64,000 nt of DNA, taken from assembly GCA_019096065.1 (NCBI GenBank), contig JAGUCH010000003.1, positions 2,232,001 to 2,296,000 of the forward strand, in the 5' to 3' direction. The notes below the pieces were generated by a model. The model was not told the origin of the DNA. It did not search any database and saw only the letters and a program-made list of their open reading frames with translations. This document shows positions 41,952-53,411 of this stretch, one piece after another. A program made the position numbers and the translations under genes. The DNA is from Paracyclopina nana. Lineage: Eukaryota; Arthropoda; Copepoda; Cyclopoida; Cyclopettidae. Each line of letters starts with the position of its first letter. The first letter of the stretch is position 1.

Positions 41952-44900
41952 ATGAGGGCTGTGTTGCATATTGTGGGCCCTTTATTACTGGCACTGGTTC
42001 AATTATGCCAGGCCAGTAATGACACAATGGAAGTTGCCTTTGAGGTCAACGAGAGAGGTGCCATTTTCGATCCGGAGACTGGAAAAAGGCGGTATGACAA
42101 TTACCAGCTGATCAGGGTCAATCCGGAAACCGATGAGCACTTGTCAGTTCTCCAATTCCTCAATAGAGGTATTACATATTCTATACTTAGCAATTTGCAC
42201 AGCAACTGTATAATGAGTAATGATGCAGGAAATGGAATGGTCGAGATGTGGAGCACCATTCCGTACAATGCAAGCTTAGTTGACAAAGTGGACTTGATAG
42301 TCAGCCCTCAGCACTTGACTCATGTCAAAGGCTACTTGTCCTGCTCCGGAATGGTCCCAGAAGTCGTGGAGGAAGACCTCCAACGTGCCATTGATGAGGA
42401 GAACCAAGTGGATCCGGAGCTGATCATCACCAGGCAATCAGGTAATGAAGTTGAAATTAATTTTGCTTCTGCGATCATCCTTGAAAATTACCTCAAGCAC
42501 CCCTTGATCCCTACCACATTATACAGAAGAGAGGAACCTTTAGCCAACTCCTCGGGCTCTTTGTTGAGCAAAACTCCCCCAGAAATGTCAGACCTGGACG
42601 TAATTTACGTTTCCCTTCTACCCAAGTAGTACAAGAACCAAATACTCAATCAGGTCCATACTTAATGAACATACTATGCATTCGTGTCAATTGTGGCCTT
42701 CATTCCAAATTTGAATTTCGTAGACCGATGCGGTAAAACAGGAATGACGTGGTCATCCTACCATCGGTATGAAACCATCGATGCTTTCATCACTTGCCTT
42801 GCAACCGAGTATCCGGAAAAAGCCACCCTCATCAACATTGGCAACTCGTTTGAAAATCGGCCCATGAGGCTGCTCAAGATCACAAATAACCCCCGACTCG
42901 CCAAAGACTCCATTTGGATTGATGGTGGCATTCATGCACGCGAATGGGTCAGCCCTTCAGCTGTCACCTACATGATGAAGGAATTTGTGGAAAATTCACA
43001 CTTATACAGCCACCTCCTGGACAACTATGACATTTACATACTCCCTTTGGCCAATCCTGACGGGTATGCAGAGGAAAAGCGCACTAGTTGCGCAACAATG
43101 ACAAAACATAACCACGCAACCTATCTACTTCTTACAGCTATGAGTACAGCCACACTAGGGACAGACTCTGGAGGAAAACGAGGAGCAATCACAATAATTT
43201 CAACTGCATTGGCGTGGACCCTAACAGGAATTGGGGTTACAATTGGGCTGGCCAAGGTGCATCGGGAGATCCATGCGACGAAACCTATTATGGCCCACGC
43301 GCGTTTTCCGAGCCTGAGACTCTCGCAATCAGCAACTTTATCATGGACCGCAAAGACTCGATGCGAGTAAGTGTAGAATATTCATTCCCCACCCCCCTGA
43401 AACGTTTTTCCTCTTAAATCGAGGACAAGACACTTTTTACATTTATCGCTTGCGTAGGAGAATGTGGGTCGACTTTGCTCAGATTACTCCTGAATAGTGA
43501 TGGAACGAGTTTCAGCTTGGCTTGAAAGCTTGAAGCTAAAACCCAGCTTGAGCTACATAAGCAAAAAGCTTGGGATCGCTCGAACCAAATTTTGAAAAGC
43601 TTGAAATAGCTTGAACCCAAAAAATGCAAAGCTTGAAAAAGCTTGACACCAAAAAATTTCAAAACTTTATCCATTTTTAATCAAAACAAAAAAGGGCGGA
43701 TTTTAAAATTAGCAAATACTTGAGGGAGTGAAGTACTTAATCAAAGTTAAAGCTATTTCTATCATTAATTGCGCTTTTTGGGTAATTTTGTCAAATCTGG
43801 TGACTAATCGCCATTTTTTATGTCAAAATACTAAAAAGTGAAAAGCTTGAAAAAAGCTTGAAATGTGAAATTTTGAGCTTGAAAAAGCTTGATTATAATT
43901 TTCAAAAGCTTGGGATCGCTCGAACACATTTGTAAAAGCTTGAAGCTTGATCAAGCTGAAAATTTCTGGCTCGTTCCATCACTACTCCTGAATTTGACTG
44001 CTGCGCTTGCTAAAGAAAGCTTACTCCATCTTGCGGAAAAGTGAGATGACACAAGCTTTGCTTATCCTACATTGAAAAAAAATCCACTTTTTGCCCCTTC
44101 TGAACGAAGCTTTCTATAATTTTTCGCGTGCACATGGGTGTAAAAAGCCCAAAGTGAAAGCTGTACTTTGCTCTATGTAATTAGAGTAATCGCGTTTCTT
44201 TTCCAGCTCTACTTGACATTCCACAGTTATGGGCAGTATATCCTCTATCCATGGGGATATGCCAGACATGATGCAGTGGACCGCAATGACCTCCACAGAT
44301 TGGGCCGAATTGGAGCCGAGGCCGCACAGAAGCAGAGTGGAAACAAGTACAGCGTTGGATCAGCCGCTAAAATGCTCTACCCAGCAGCAGGTAAATACCT
44401 GTTTACCCTTGGTAGCACGAAAGAGCCCAAACCCTTGCAAAAGCGCCAGATTCAATTTTTAGTGTACATTATGCAGGCATAAAAACTAAGTAGATTAGCG
44501 AAAAGACGACAAAGGGGGAATTAGGCTGTGTGTAATTATCAGCTGCTTTGACTAAATGGACTTATTAGAAATATGACACCCACTGTTTTTTGCTTCAAAT
44601 GTCAAGTGCTTAGAAAGAAAGGCTGGAAGAAGGAATTCACTTTTTCAAAGTGCTATACACAGTTTCTTCTTAAACGAGGCTGTGCAGTGTAGTGGAGCGC
44701 AGATCATCATGTCTTTTGTCGATACACAAACAACCCACGAGGTGCGAGGGGAAAAATGAACATTTACGCCCTAATTTTTTTCCGAGTTACATACAAAGTA
44801 GAGTGTACTACTTCATGTAATGGAACAAAAACTTTGACGCCTCAAAGGCTACTTAATTCAAAGCTTTTTCAGCTTGCAAGCATTGTATGTATAAATATTT

Positions 44901-45236
44901 AATATCACATATTGCTTCGCTCCATATCCACTTCGCTCTCTGTGATAATTGGCAGTCCCCCAGAATGAACAAATGGAGATGAATTTCGGTGATTTTTCCA
45001 ATTTATCTAGTACAACTAGCATAAGCATTATTTTTCACTCGCTTTAAATGTATTTTTTCCATTTTATTGCAGGAGGAAGCGATGACTGGGCCAAAGGGGG
45101 AGCTGGCATTAAGTATTCGTACACAGTGGAATTACCTGACACTGGCAGGCATGGCTTTTTGCTCCCTTCAAATCGAGCCTTGAATGTAGGCAAAGAAGCT
45201 GTAGCTTTGACTGACGCCATGATTTCCAACTTATAG
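41952..45236 (+). CDS. Zinc carboxypeptidase B-like zymogen (M14A)
   Basis: Six exons (41952-42168, 42229-42441, 42724-43063, 43138-43366, 44207-44390, 45073-45236) sum to 448 aa. Signal peptide about 1-22, then an activation propeptide ([20 protein letters not shown], about 50-135), then the catalytic domain. Seen residues: zinc ligands in HAREW (H214, E217), DPNRNW for the C-terminal carboxylate, FHSYG with the third zinc ligand, and VELPDTG with the catalytic Glu (E414). The S1' position equivalent to bovine 255 is Asp (GGSDDW), which in the family marks carboxypeptidase B cleavage after Lys/Arg. One residue is inserted after DDW relative to vertebrate enzymes. A secreted digestive enzyme is likely. 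Polyadenylation signal AATAAA at 45258-45263. Confidence 0.9.
43495..43984. mobile_element. hAT-type MITE in a carboxypeptidase intron
   Basis: 490 bp. The terminal inverted repeats TAGTGATGGAACGAG and CTCGTTCCATCACTA match perfectly. Both sides carry CTCCTGAA (43487-43494 and 43985-43992), an 8-bp target copy as made by hAT transposases. The interior is filled with about 15 copies of AAGCTTGA-like words and has no ORF. Confidence 0.9.
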
Positions 45237-45764
45237 TTTTAATTTATTCGGAAGTACAATAAACACAATTTTCTACTGCATTGAAATTGAGTGAGCTACC
45301 TCCTCATTCTAAAGGGACAAAAGGGTGCATATGGTGACAATAGGTCAGTGACAAAAGCAGTGCAACTACACTTGTCAAGACACACCCTGCGCACTGTATG
45401 CAGCATTATATGTATTATGTGCGCTGTTCAGCGCACTCTTGCTTTATTTAAAGCCAGTCCAGCGAAGCACTCTTGGAAAGGCTCATTTTTAAAAATCATA
45501 TTGTCATTACTTTATATTATCAAAAGATTGATTTTTGAAAATTCCTCTTCATGAAATTTTGGGAGCGTCATTCGTGTGCAATTTCCCACTGTGTGTCATA
45601 GCGCGGTGTACTAGCTTAAAGGACGGACGACAAGTAACATACTAGCAGTATATGTATAATAGTACCCCATTTCTGAGGCCACCGCGATCGCGAGGCTGCT
45701 ATATAGTAAATAGCTGTCAGTCCGTTACTCGACTCCACGTGTTCAACATGTGCTGAAAATCAAC
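45237..45764. other. Intergenic region before F-box/WD gene
   Basis: No convincing gene. TATATAG at 45700-45706 and an Inr-like TCAGTC at 45717 lie close to the next gene. ATG TGC TGA at 45748-45756 is a three-codon uORF before its start. Confidence 0.4.
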
Positions 45765-48700
45765 ATGTCCATGTGGCAAACCTCTTATGAAGCCTCCAGA
45801 GGACACAAGCATGTCTCCAACTTGTTTGTGGACAACCGCTACAGCAGCCTCTATGGAGGCCATCCAGGTTTCCTAGACCTTGGACGACATGACCTTTTGA
45901 TGGCCCTGGTCGAGGCCGGCTGCTGTCACTTGGCTGTTCACATTTTGCAATATCTGGACTCGCAATCCCTGTTGGCGGCCTCGCTGGTTTGCACGGATTG
46001 GCAGCAATTTTTGCTCGACTGGTTCTACGCACAGCCCAAGTTTCGGTCTCGTGTTTTCAAGGCCATTTTCGAGGGTCAGAATGGCACAAGGAAGGAGGCT
46101 CCGTGTGCCAAATTGACCTTTTCTTTGGCCTTGGCCAGATCTGCCATCATTGATGTGACTGTGGACGATGATCTCAATTTGTTCGCATTGGCACTAATAT
46201 CTGGACGACCACACGTGATGTCATGCAGCCTTTTTACGCAAGTACGTAAATTAGCATGATATAAGGGTTCAGTACAATCATAAAGCATGCATGAGTAGGA
46301 AGTGTTTAATGCAGATGTTTTGTGTTGCATGCAAAACAGAAATGTTGCACTACACTTGACAAAAAGCTTTTAAAAACGTCTGAAAACATTTGGCCATTTG
46401 AACAGCCGTACATATTCACCACACGTTATAATTGTATTTGCTCCCCCCACCAGAATTTTTGAAATATAATGTTCCATTTAATTACAGTTATGTTACCTTA
46501 TGGGTGGAACCGTTATTAATGGTTCATTAAAGTAACATGATAATAACTTTATAATACCTTTTTCTCTTAAGCGTTAAATTGCCATAATAAAAAGTACAAT
46601 AATGGAAGTTATATTGTCTTTAAACAGATTTTAAAATTTTTCTTTAAATTACCATTGACAACAGTTGTGTAATGTTAAGTACACCTATCATTAAGCACCC
46701 TTTCATTTTTTAGCATTTTATTGCTTTTAGAAACTTAAAGTTTCTTGCCATTAAATAACTTTATCAAAATTAGGAAGTAAAATGGTTATATTAAGTTAGG
46801 ATAATGTAAAATAATCATATCCAAAACTGTTATTTCAATACTTATTTCAAGCTTCACTTTGATGAATAACATTCTGTTCACTTGATAATTGGCAAGTTTT
46901 AATTATAATATTACCATTTATGTATACAGTTAATGTAGCTTTATACAGACTTTTCAAAATTAGTTCTTAAAACTAATAATAGATGGCGCTGAGCATCAAA
47001 CAACTTTTTCTCACTAAAATTGATTAGAAGTAGCTAATTCTTAGCTGTTATATGATTTAATACACATTACTTACTTTGGCTAATTGTCTTATTTCTCAAT
47101 AATTAGCAATGTTTTCAAACAAATAATAATAAGAAAAGTATACCTTTTATTGAAAATATTCAAAATATTTATTGTGGGTAAATATATTATGACTTCTAAC
47201 TTGTATACTTACAAATTTAAATTTCTGCTGAAGCATCTAAATGTCTAATGCTAAGTTAGAAGACTGAAAATGTAAATACTTGACTTGAAAGTATTTTAGG
47301 TTTATAAGAGTGATTGCTCTGGAAGTTTACTTCCAATAGCAAATATTCACAAACCATTATACAACCATTAAGAATTTTAAGAAAAACTAAATGAAATTTG
47401 AAAGCTTTTGCTTGCATACCATTTTATCGATTATAATGTTGACCAACTGCTATATAATGAAGCATCCAAAAAAATCTCAAATCAAAATCTAGGGCTGTTT
47501 AAAGGTATCTTAAAGTTAATATAAAGTCACAGGAAAATGTAAGTTAATGGCTATTTGACTTAACATTATTTTAACAAATTCTTTGGTATATGTTACTGGA
47601 GCAATTTTGTAATGGTTATGTAACACTAGACATAACTTTAAGTTACATTGCCATTATTGACACTTATCATTCTGGTGGGGCCCATTGTCACCTAATGAGA
47701 ACTGTTAATGAAGATTTGATTTTTAGGGTAAAAAGAAATGGGTGCACAGGTTTTCCGAGCATTTCTCCCCTGCCAACTTGACCTGCATATCTGCTGGCCA
47801 TTCCTTGGTGGCCCTGGGTACCAAGGAGGGCAAAATACACGTGTATGAGTCCTCAGCAGAGTTCAAGTGCTTGAGATTGATTGTCATTCTGGCCCACCAT
47901 ACGGGAGCAATTCATTCTGTGATGTTTCAAAATGACCGCCTGTTGTCATGCTCAGATGACATGTCTGTTGGAGTCGTCAACATCCTGCAAGATGGCTCTC
48001 TTATGCTGTTCAAGCTTCTTCAAGGACATGTGTCAAGAGTGAGAGCTCTGGACTGCCAATCTGACTGTATTCTAAGTGGATCAGATGACCGCAGCGTCAA
48101 ACTTTGGAGTTTGTCGCCAGGTAAGCAGTTTGAATTTTCGCGCCATCCACAAAATTGTTTAGTAAAACAAAGCAGCTAAGTCAAATTTGAGCTTTCGCGA
48201 CAAATTCAAAATTATTTGAGTATTCAAACTATTCACTATGATAGTCAAAGCAGGTGAAACAGCATCATCATTTGTAGCTATTTGAATTTTCGCGCCAAAT
48301 TCGAAACTGTTTGGCAGCTGAAACAACATCATTTTAAGCCATTCGAATTTTCGCGCCAAATTCACAATTGTTAGGGAAGAAAAGCAAGCTGATTTTTAAT
48401 GAAAATTTCGTGTCTAGGCTCCACTTCTGCCTCGATCTGCACACTGACAGGCCATTCAGGCCCAGTGACAGGGGTGCTACTGGCCATGCCTCTGGCCCTG
48501 AGTGCAGCAGGGTGTACTGTCAGGGTATGGGATGTGGCCACCAAGACTTGCCTCAAGTTTCTGCAGCATTCTGACTGCCCAGTCACTGCCATGACTTGGA
48601 TCTCCACTTTCAGGGGTGTGGCCACAGTGGACTCCAAGTCCACTCTGAGAACATTTCGCCTGGATAATCTAGAGACCCTGAGTGAGGAAATACTGTCAGC

Positions 48701-48977
48701 TTCTTCTCTCAGGGTGATTGAGGAGATGACAATGCCCCCTTCCAGCCCCTCGTGCACCCCTAGGCCCCCTCAAAACTACAGCCCTAAGCAAAGTCTGAAA
48801 TTCTATGGGTCCAGGGATCCCAGGCTGGTGACAGCCTGGCCTGACCACACCATACTGAAGCTCGAATCCATTCCTCATCATTTCACTGCCTTCTCCATAC
48901 GGAATTGCGGGAGAACCCCGAGCATTTTTGTGCACTGCCTTGATTATGTCACGACAGCTCCACTGAACAAATCATAG
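45765..48977 (+). CDS. F-box/WD40-repeat protein
   Basis: Exons 45765-46241, 47727-48120 and 48418-48977 give 476 aa. An F-box-like motif lies at about residues 40-90 (HLAVHILQYLDSQSLLAAS, VCTDWQQFL). WD40 blades follow: GHSLVALGTKEGKIHVYES, AHHTGAIHSVMF, DRLLSCSDDMSVG, CILSGSDDRSVKLWSL, LTGHSGPVTGV and CTVRVWDVATKTCL. Proteins of this kind are substrate receptors of SCF (Skp1-Cullin-F-box) ubiquitin ligases. The C-terminal 100 residues lack clear blades. The exact FBXW orthologue is not certain. The start could also be the Met two codons on. Intron 1 (1.49 kb) holds a TIR element, and intron 2 holds four E2F-like sites. Confidence 0.75.
46445..47680. mobile_element. TIR element in intron 1 of F-box/WD gene
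   Basis: CCCCACCAGAAT at 46445-46456 and its exact reverse complement ATTCTGGTGGGG at 47669-47680 bound 1.24 kb of AT-rich sequence without ORF. The target duplication is not clear because the ends sit in C runs. Probably a non-autonomous DNA element. Confidence 0.6.
48135..48357 (+). promoter_or_regulatory. Cluster of four E2F-like sites in intron 2
   Basis: TTTTCGCGCC occurs at 48135, 48287 and 48348, and a degenerate CTTTCGCGAC at 48192. Each is followed by similar AAATTCAAAATTGTTT-type sequence. The core TTTCGCGC fits the E2F/DP consensus. The repeats may equally be a small local duplication. Confidence 0.4.
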
Positions 48978-49696
48978 AGTTGCGTGTGAAATTGGGTCAA
49001 TGTGAGTTTTTATGGAAATGCACAAATTCATCCCATTGGGAAAGTTCAGGTCGTTGACTGAGGAGTTGTGTCTAGTACACTTGTCGACTTTGTGGCCAAT
49101 TTCAGCGTCGTCTTACTGCCGTACTATTCAGTATATGTGCTATAAAGTAGCACGCTCTGTGCATAGGTAAAGCCACCTATGCACAAAATTGCATGGAAAA
49201 AGCATCCTTGCGAGAAAGCTAGTAGCATTTCCATGTCTTCTTCCTCGATCTCTCGAGGAATTTGCGCCAAGTTATTTACCGAGTCTAGCTTGTCATTCCT
49301 TCTTTGTCTCTCAACTATTTCAACTATTCCAACGCTTGAATATGTAAAATTGCTTCATTCCGCCTTCAATTCTTGCCTAATTAGAAAAATGTACTCTTTA
49401 ATTTATTTAATAATCTTAACTTTCCCACATCTTTTTTTCATCATAGTATGTCATGTGGGATTCTGATTAGTTTCAAAAATCTCAGAAAAAGAATATTTTT
49501 CCGCGATGATACGTATTATTTGTAGTTCATTTTTTGTGCTCCTTCAAAAACAAAAGAGAGGGGATTGAAATTAACTTGTAGAAATTACATACTAAACTAT
49601 CATTCGAGCCAAGAGTTGCAATCGAGCGTGGTGGCCAATTCCGAAGCATCACTGTTCTTTTGTTTGTAAACAAAACAGCATTTGACGTTTCTCGTT
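48978..49696. other. Intergenic region with two adjacent hairpins
   Basis: No gene. GTGCTA/TAGCAC (49137-49153) and an 11-bp perfect stem TGTGCATAGGT/ACCTATGCACA (49158-49168 with 49175-49185, six-base loop) stand side by side. The remainder is AT-rich. Confidence 0.5.
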
Positions 49697-50578
49697 ATGG
49701 AGGACGATAGATCTTGCCAAATGGACGAAATTGAGGCTCTGGCCTCAATATACGGTGACAGCCTCTCCATTCAGCCTTCGTCCACAGGAAGGTCACTCGA
49801 ATTGACGTTGAATGGCGCCATTTTAAGAGTGAACATGCCGCCCAACTATCCTTCGTCCGCAGAGCCGAATTTCGACATTTTGGCCCCGTTCTTGTCACGT
49901 GATCAAAAAGACAGCCTCGATTTGCAGTTGAGGGACATCTTGTCATCTTTGGTTGGCATGCCTGTGATTTTCTCATTGTCAGAATGCATCAAGGAGTTCA
50001 TTGAGGGCCTCCAAACTTGTCAAGTTGGTGTTGCTCCAGAGCCACACATTGAGCTGGTTGCCAAACAGGAGAAGAAACGATCTTGTGTGCAATGTCCAGC
50101 CATTCTAACAGGAGATTGCATAGAAGATCGCAAAAGTGTTTTCCAAGGCCACTATGCTCACGTGGAAAGCCTTGAACAGGTTCAGGCTGTGATTGCTGCT
50201 CTCACTGAAAATCGCAAAATTGCAAATGCCACGCATAATATGTATGCCTACCGCATTAAGCAACCCGGAGGTATAAACAACTGATTGCCATCTTTTCTTA
50301 AAAAGCAACTTTCAGCCTGATGACATTTGTCATTTACAGATGGGAAAATGTTCCTGCAAGACTGCGATGATGACGGAGAAACTCATGCTGGAGGGCGAAT
50401 GTTGCACTTACTGGAGATTCTACAGTGCGAAAATGTCTTTGTGATGGTCTCACGATGGTATGGCGGCATCCAACTTGGACCAGACAGATTCAAGCATATC
50501 AACAATGCTTCCAGAAATGTCCTCGAAATTGCGGGAATTGTGAAACCCGCCAGCAATAAAAAGTCCAAGAAGAAGTAG
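49697..50578 (+). CDS. IMPACT: IMPACT homologue, RWD and UPF0029 domains
   Basis: Exons 49697-50270 and 50340-50578 encode 270 aa. The N-terminal RWD domain (about 8-105: DEIEALASIYGDSLSI, RVNMPPNYPSSAEP) is the GCN1-binding type also found in GCN2. The C-terminal UPF0029/YigZ-like domain has KSVFQGHYAHV, DDDGETHAGGRMLHLLEI and VSRWYGGIQLGPDRFKHI, near-diagnostic for IMPACT. Family role: binds GCN1 and restrains GCN2, so eIF2-alpha phosphorylation stays low. Cytosolic. The Lys-rich tail KKSKKK is also typical. It lies tail to tail with SLC25A1, 84 bp apart, so the 3' UTRs may overlap. Confidence 0.93.
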
Positions 50579-50662
50579 TAGGCAAACGGACTGAACATTG
50601 ATCACAACATTTGTATTGCAAACTACTTTTTAACAATTGTTAGATGATTTTAAAAGCCCGCG

Positions 50663-51752
50663 CTACTGGTGCTGTTTGTCTGGCCACACCTTGTTAAAAT
50701 ATTCCATAAAGGTGTCATATATCATAAAAGTGATGGCTACGTCTAAGCACACTCTTGACATCCTTGGAATGGTTCCCTTGTAAAATGCTTTTGGACCTTC
50801 ATTAACCATAATCTGCTTGGCACAATCCCACGTATTTTTGTAACGTTTCGCCTCCAAGCCTTGCATCCTCGTTTTGACCACGTCAAGCGGAGTGTTGCCA
50901 AAGACTGAGCAAGCTCCTGCAAATCCTCCAAACAGACCGACCACCAGCTTGGGCACAGTCTTCGTCGAATCCCCTCCCTTGTACCAATCCTTCAAGGACT
51001 CCATAACAAAGAACCGAATTGCCTATGTAAAGCCATGTATTATTTTATAATACGCTTGATATCTGAGCTTATTACCTGATTTGATCCCTGCTTCAAAATT
51101 GTGGCTGTGAGGCCCTGATATGTGCCCATGATCCCCTGCTCTGCAACAATGCTCCGAACGCCATGTAAAAAGCCCTTGAACTTGGGATTGGCTGAACGCT
51201 GGTCGTTGATGAATTTCACTTTGACAGTTTCCATGGGAGTGACAGCAAAGATGGCTTCGCAAACGCCAGCCCCAAGGCCGCAAACCATTCTGTCGACAGG
51301 CTTCAAGTTGCCCTTCTCATCAGCCTTCATCCTTTTGAACTGCTCAAAGGATCCAAACCGAACTGCTGATTTTGGAATGGACCCATAGACCAGCACAGAA
51401 AGGCCTCTGTAAAGGCCTCGCACACCTTTCTCATTCACTGTCTGCTTGGCACAATCCACAATTCCCTTGTATTTGCCCACCTTCTCGTCCAGTTGCAGTT
51501 GGGTTTTGATGTACTCAGTTGGGTACGTGATGCAAATCTCTATGCCCCCTGTGATGCCTCCAGCAATGACACCTTTGAGCATTTTGGAGCCTCCTGGAGC
51601 AGAGGCTGCTGCAGCGGCCACGTTTCTGGAGCAAAGGTAACATTTTCTTTAATTGGAACTAAAAAACGTAAAATTAGCTCGACTTGCCTTGGGGCCACCT
51701 TGGCAAGGGCTGCCACGTTGGAGTTCTCATACAAATCGGTATTTCTCTTCAT
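50663..51752 (-). CDS. SLC25A1: Mitochondrial tricarboxylate (citrate) carrier
   Basis: Three exons (51752-51688, 51625-51076, 51022-50663) encode 324 aa. The three carrier repeats each show the P-x-[DE]-x-x-[KR] signature (PTEYIK, PMETVK, PLDVVK). Segments such as [37 protein letters not shown] and [20 protein letters not shown] are close to animal citrate carriers. It sits in the inner mitochondrial membrane and exchanges citrate for malate, supplying cytosolic acetyl-CoA. The first intron has a non-canonical GC donor (CCAAG|GCAAGT) with a normal AG acceptor. A canonical alternative does not keep the frame. The first 30 residues are Asn/Ala-rich and may be an extension. Confidence 0.92.
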
Positions 51753-52417
51753 GTTTGTGGTGGACTTCTTATGGAATCAGCTGCTTCAGGAGTGAATATC
51801 TTCCATTCTTGAGGGGTCAGAGTTCAGATAAGCATGCAGCACTAATCTTCCAGCTGTTGTCAAAAAGAAGTGCTATTATAGTAAGGGTTGTTGACAGGGC
51901 CAGCTATGCGAGTGACACTCAGTTGTAGGCTCTCATGTGACCGGCTTACAACTATTGTACTAGTATGGATACTGCGTGGGCCAGATTTATTTATAGATAC
52001 TACAGCGCAACATTTGTTACCTGGATATGGGAAACTCTGATTGGCTCACTCACAGTGATGTGCAGACATCCACTTGTCAATAGATGGAGAGTGAGTCTGG
52101 CAAAAGAATCTTTTTGGGCAGCTTACATCATTGTTATAGCTAGTCTTTGTATATGTTTCAACCATGTGACTTTCATGGACGTCATGGTTCTCCTCTCATG
52201 GCAGGGAGAAAGAACGCGCGCGCATGCTTTCTACGATATAATTCCGTATACTTACTCCTATTTATAAGGTAGAAATCTTTCCTCTTTTATCGTTGAATGC
52301 TATGATATTATTTCACCTCTGCGTTTTGGCAGATTTTTCAATTATTGCAGAACTTTATTTATTGTTCTTGGTGGCATACACATATTTTTGTTCTCTTCAG
52401 GTTGAGATCTCCAGCTC
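51753..52417. other. Intergenic region between SLC25A1 and small secreted gene
   Basis: A 100-codon ATG frame at 51965-52267 contains one hydrophobic stretch but has no recognisable motif or homologue known to me. I leave it uncalled. Otherwise nothing is seen. Confidence 0.35.
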
Positions 52418-52756
52418 CTATTTTTTCCTGAGGCCTCCATATTGATACTCAAATCGTGAGATGGCTTCTTCTCTGCTCTGGCATCTCATGGCCCAATTCC
52501 AAGCGTAGGATTGGAAGTTCTTCAGTTTCAAGCAGGCTTCACCCAAAGGGCAATTCTTTTTGGTTGACTCGAAAGCGTTGCAATTGGTCCATGGATAGGA
52601 ATCTTGCAACTGAGCCAATCTGTATCCTGTGCAATGCAGTTCTAGCTAGTCAAACTGTAATGAGTTGCCTGTGAAGTAGGACTTACCTTCAGTTTCAATG
52701 GTGAAAAAGGCTGCTGCTACAAGCAGCAGACAGCCCAACTTTAATATCAACGTCAT
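52418..52756 (-). CDS. Small secreted four-cysteine protein
   Basis: Two exons (52756-52687 and 52626-52418) joined through CTGAAG|GTAAGT and GCACAG|GATACAG give 92 aa. The first ~20 residues (MTLILKLGCLLLVAAAFFTI) are a clear signal peptide. The mature ~70 residues contain four cysteines (TNC, KNC, EAC, MRC), enough for two disulphides, and end in the basic GGLRKK. No dibasic cleavage pattern typical of multi-peptide precursors is seen apart from internal TKK and the C-terminal RKK. It may be a secreted effector, hormone-like or antimicrobial protein. I do not recognise the family. Confidence 0.65.
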
Positions 52757-53411
52757 CCTTTTTTGGCTACCAGATTCTCATGAAACCTCCAAAGTTCGTT
52801 AATTGTCTTGCAGCTGCCTATCTTTATTTTCATACCTACCTTGACTGGCTTGATGCATCAAGGCAAGGTGTGTAGTTGTACGCATATATAGAACGCATGC
52901 AGCCTGCTGTGTGTGATGTGTCCCAGTATAGTTGGACCTACCTGACTCCATTCTCAGGTAGACCTGCATGAACATCCAACAGGTTGTCATGACTTTTTTA
53001 TGAAACAACACTCATTGCTTTAAAACCAGTATTTGCATAATTATGTAATCAACAATTTCTTGAGCATAGACCTATATTAGATGTATAAAATCAATCATAA
53101 TTTGACTATGGCTTATCCATTTTTAAGCGTCTCAATGAAGCTTAATTATTGGCTTGGAATAATAATAAATGATTCAGAAGGATGTTCAATAAGAAGTTTG
53201 TAATCAAAAAAGTTTGAAAAACCGTTCTACAAAGCTAATTCATGGGAAAAACATTTGAAAATCGAATTTTAATGGGTTTTGAATTGCCACCATTTGAGTT
53301 GATTTGGTCCCATGGGACACTCAACTTGCGCGAGTTTTGTTGCCAAGCTTAAAATAGTGGCGTCATCTTATCCCTCCTCAGTAGCAGTTGAATGTTGATC
53401 AGCAAAACACC
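52757..53411. other. Intergenic region between two divergent genes
   Basis: AT-rich. An 8-bp hairpin CTACCTGA/TCAGGTAG lies at 52938-52961. Promoters for the minus-strand secreted gene and for UMPS are expected here. No other feature. Confidence 0.4.
52885..52890 (-). promoter_or_regulatory. TATA-like box of the small secreted gene
   Basis: TATATA on the minus strand about 130 bp before the ATG at 52756. A start near 52855-52860 would leave a 5' UTR of about 100 nt. Confidence 0.3.

Noticed and set aside
49179..49466. 95-codon frame
   Set aside because: AT-rich hydrophobic translation typical of random intergenic sequence.
51965..52267. 100-codon frame with a hydrophobic stretch
   Set aside because: No recognisable family, no clear promoter or poly(A) signal, and codon content like the surrounding AT-rich DNA.
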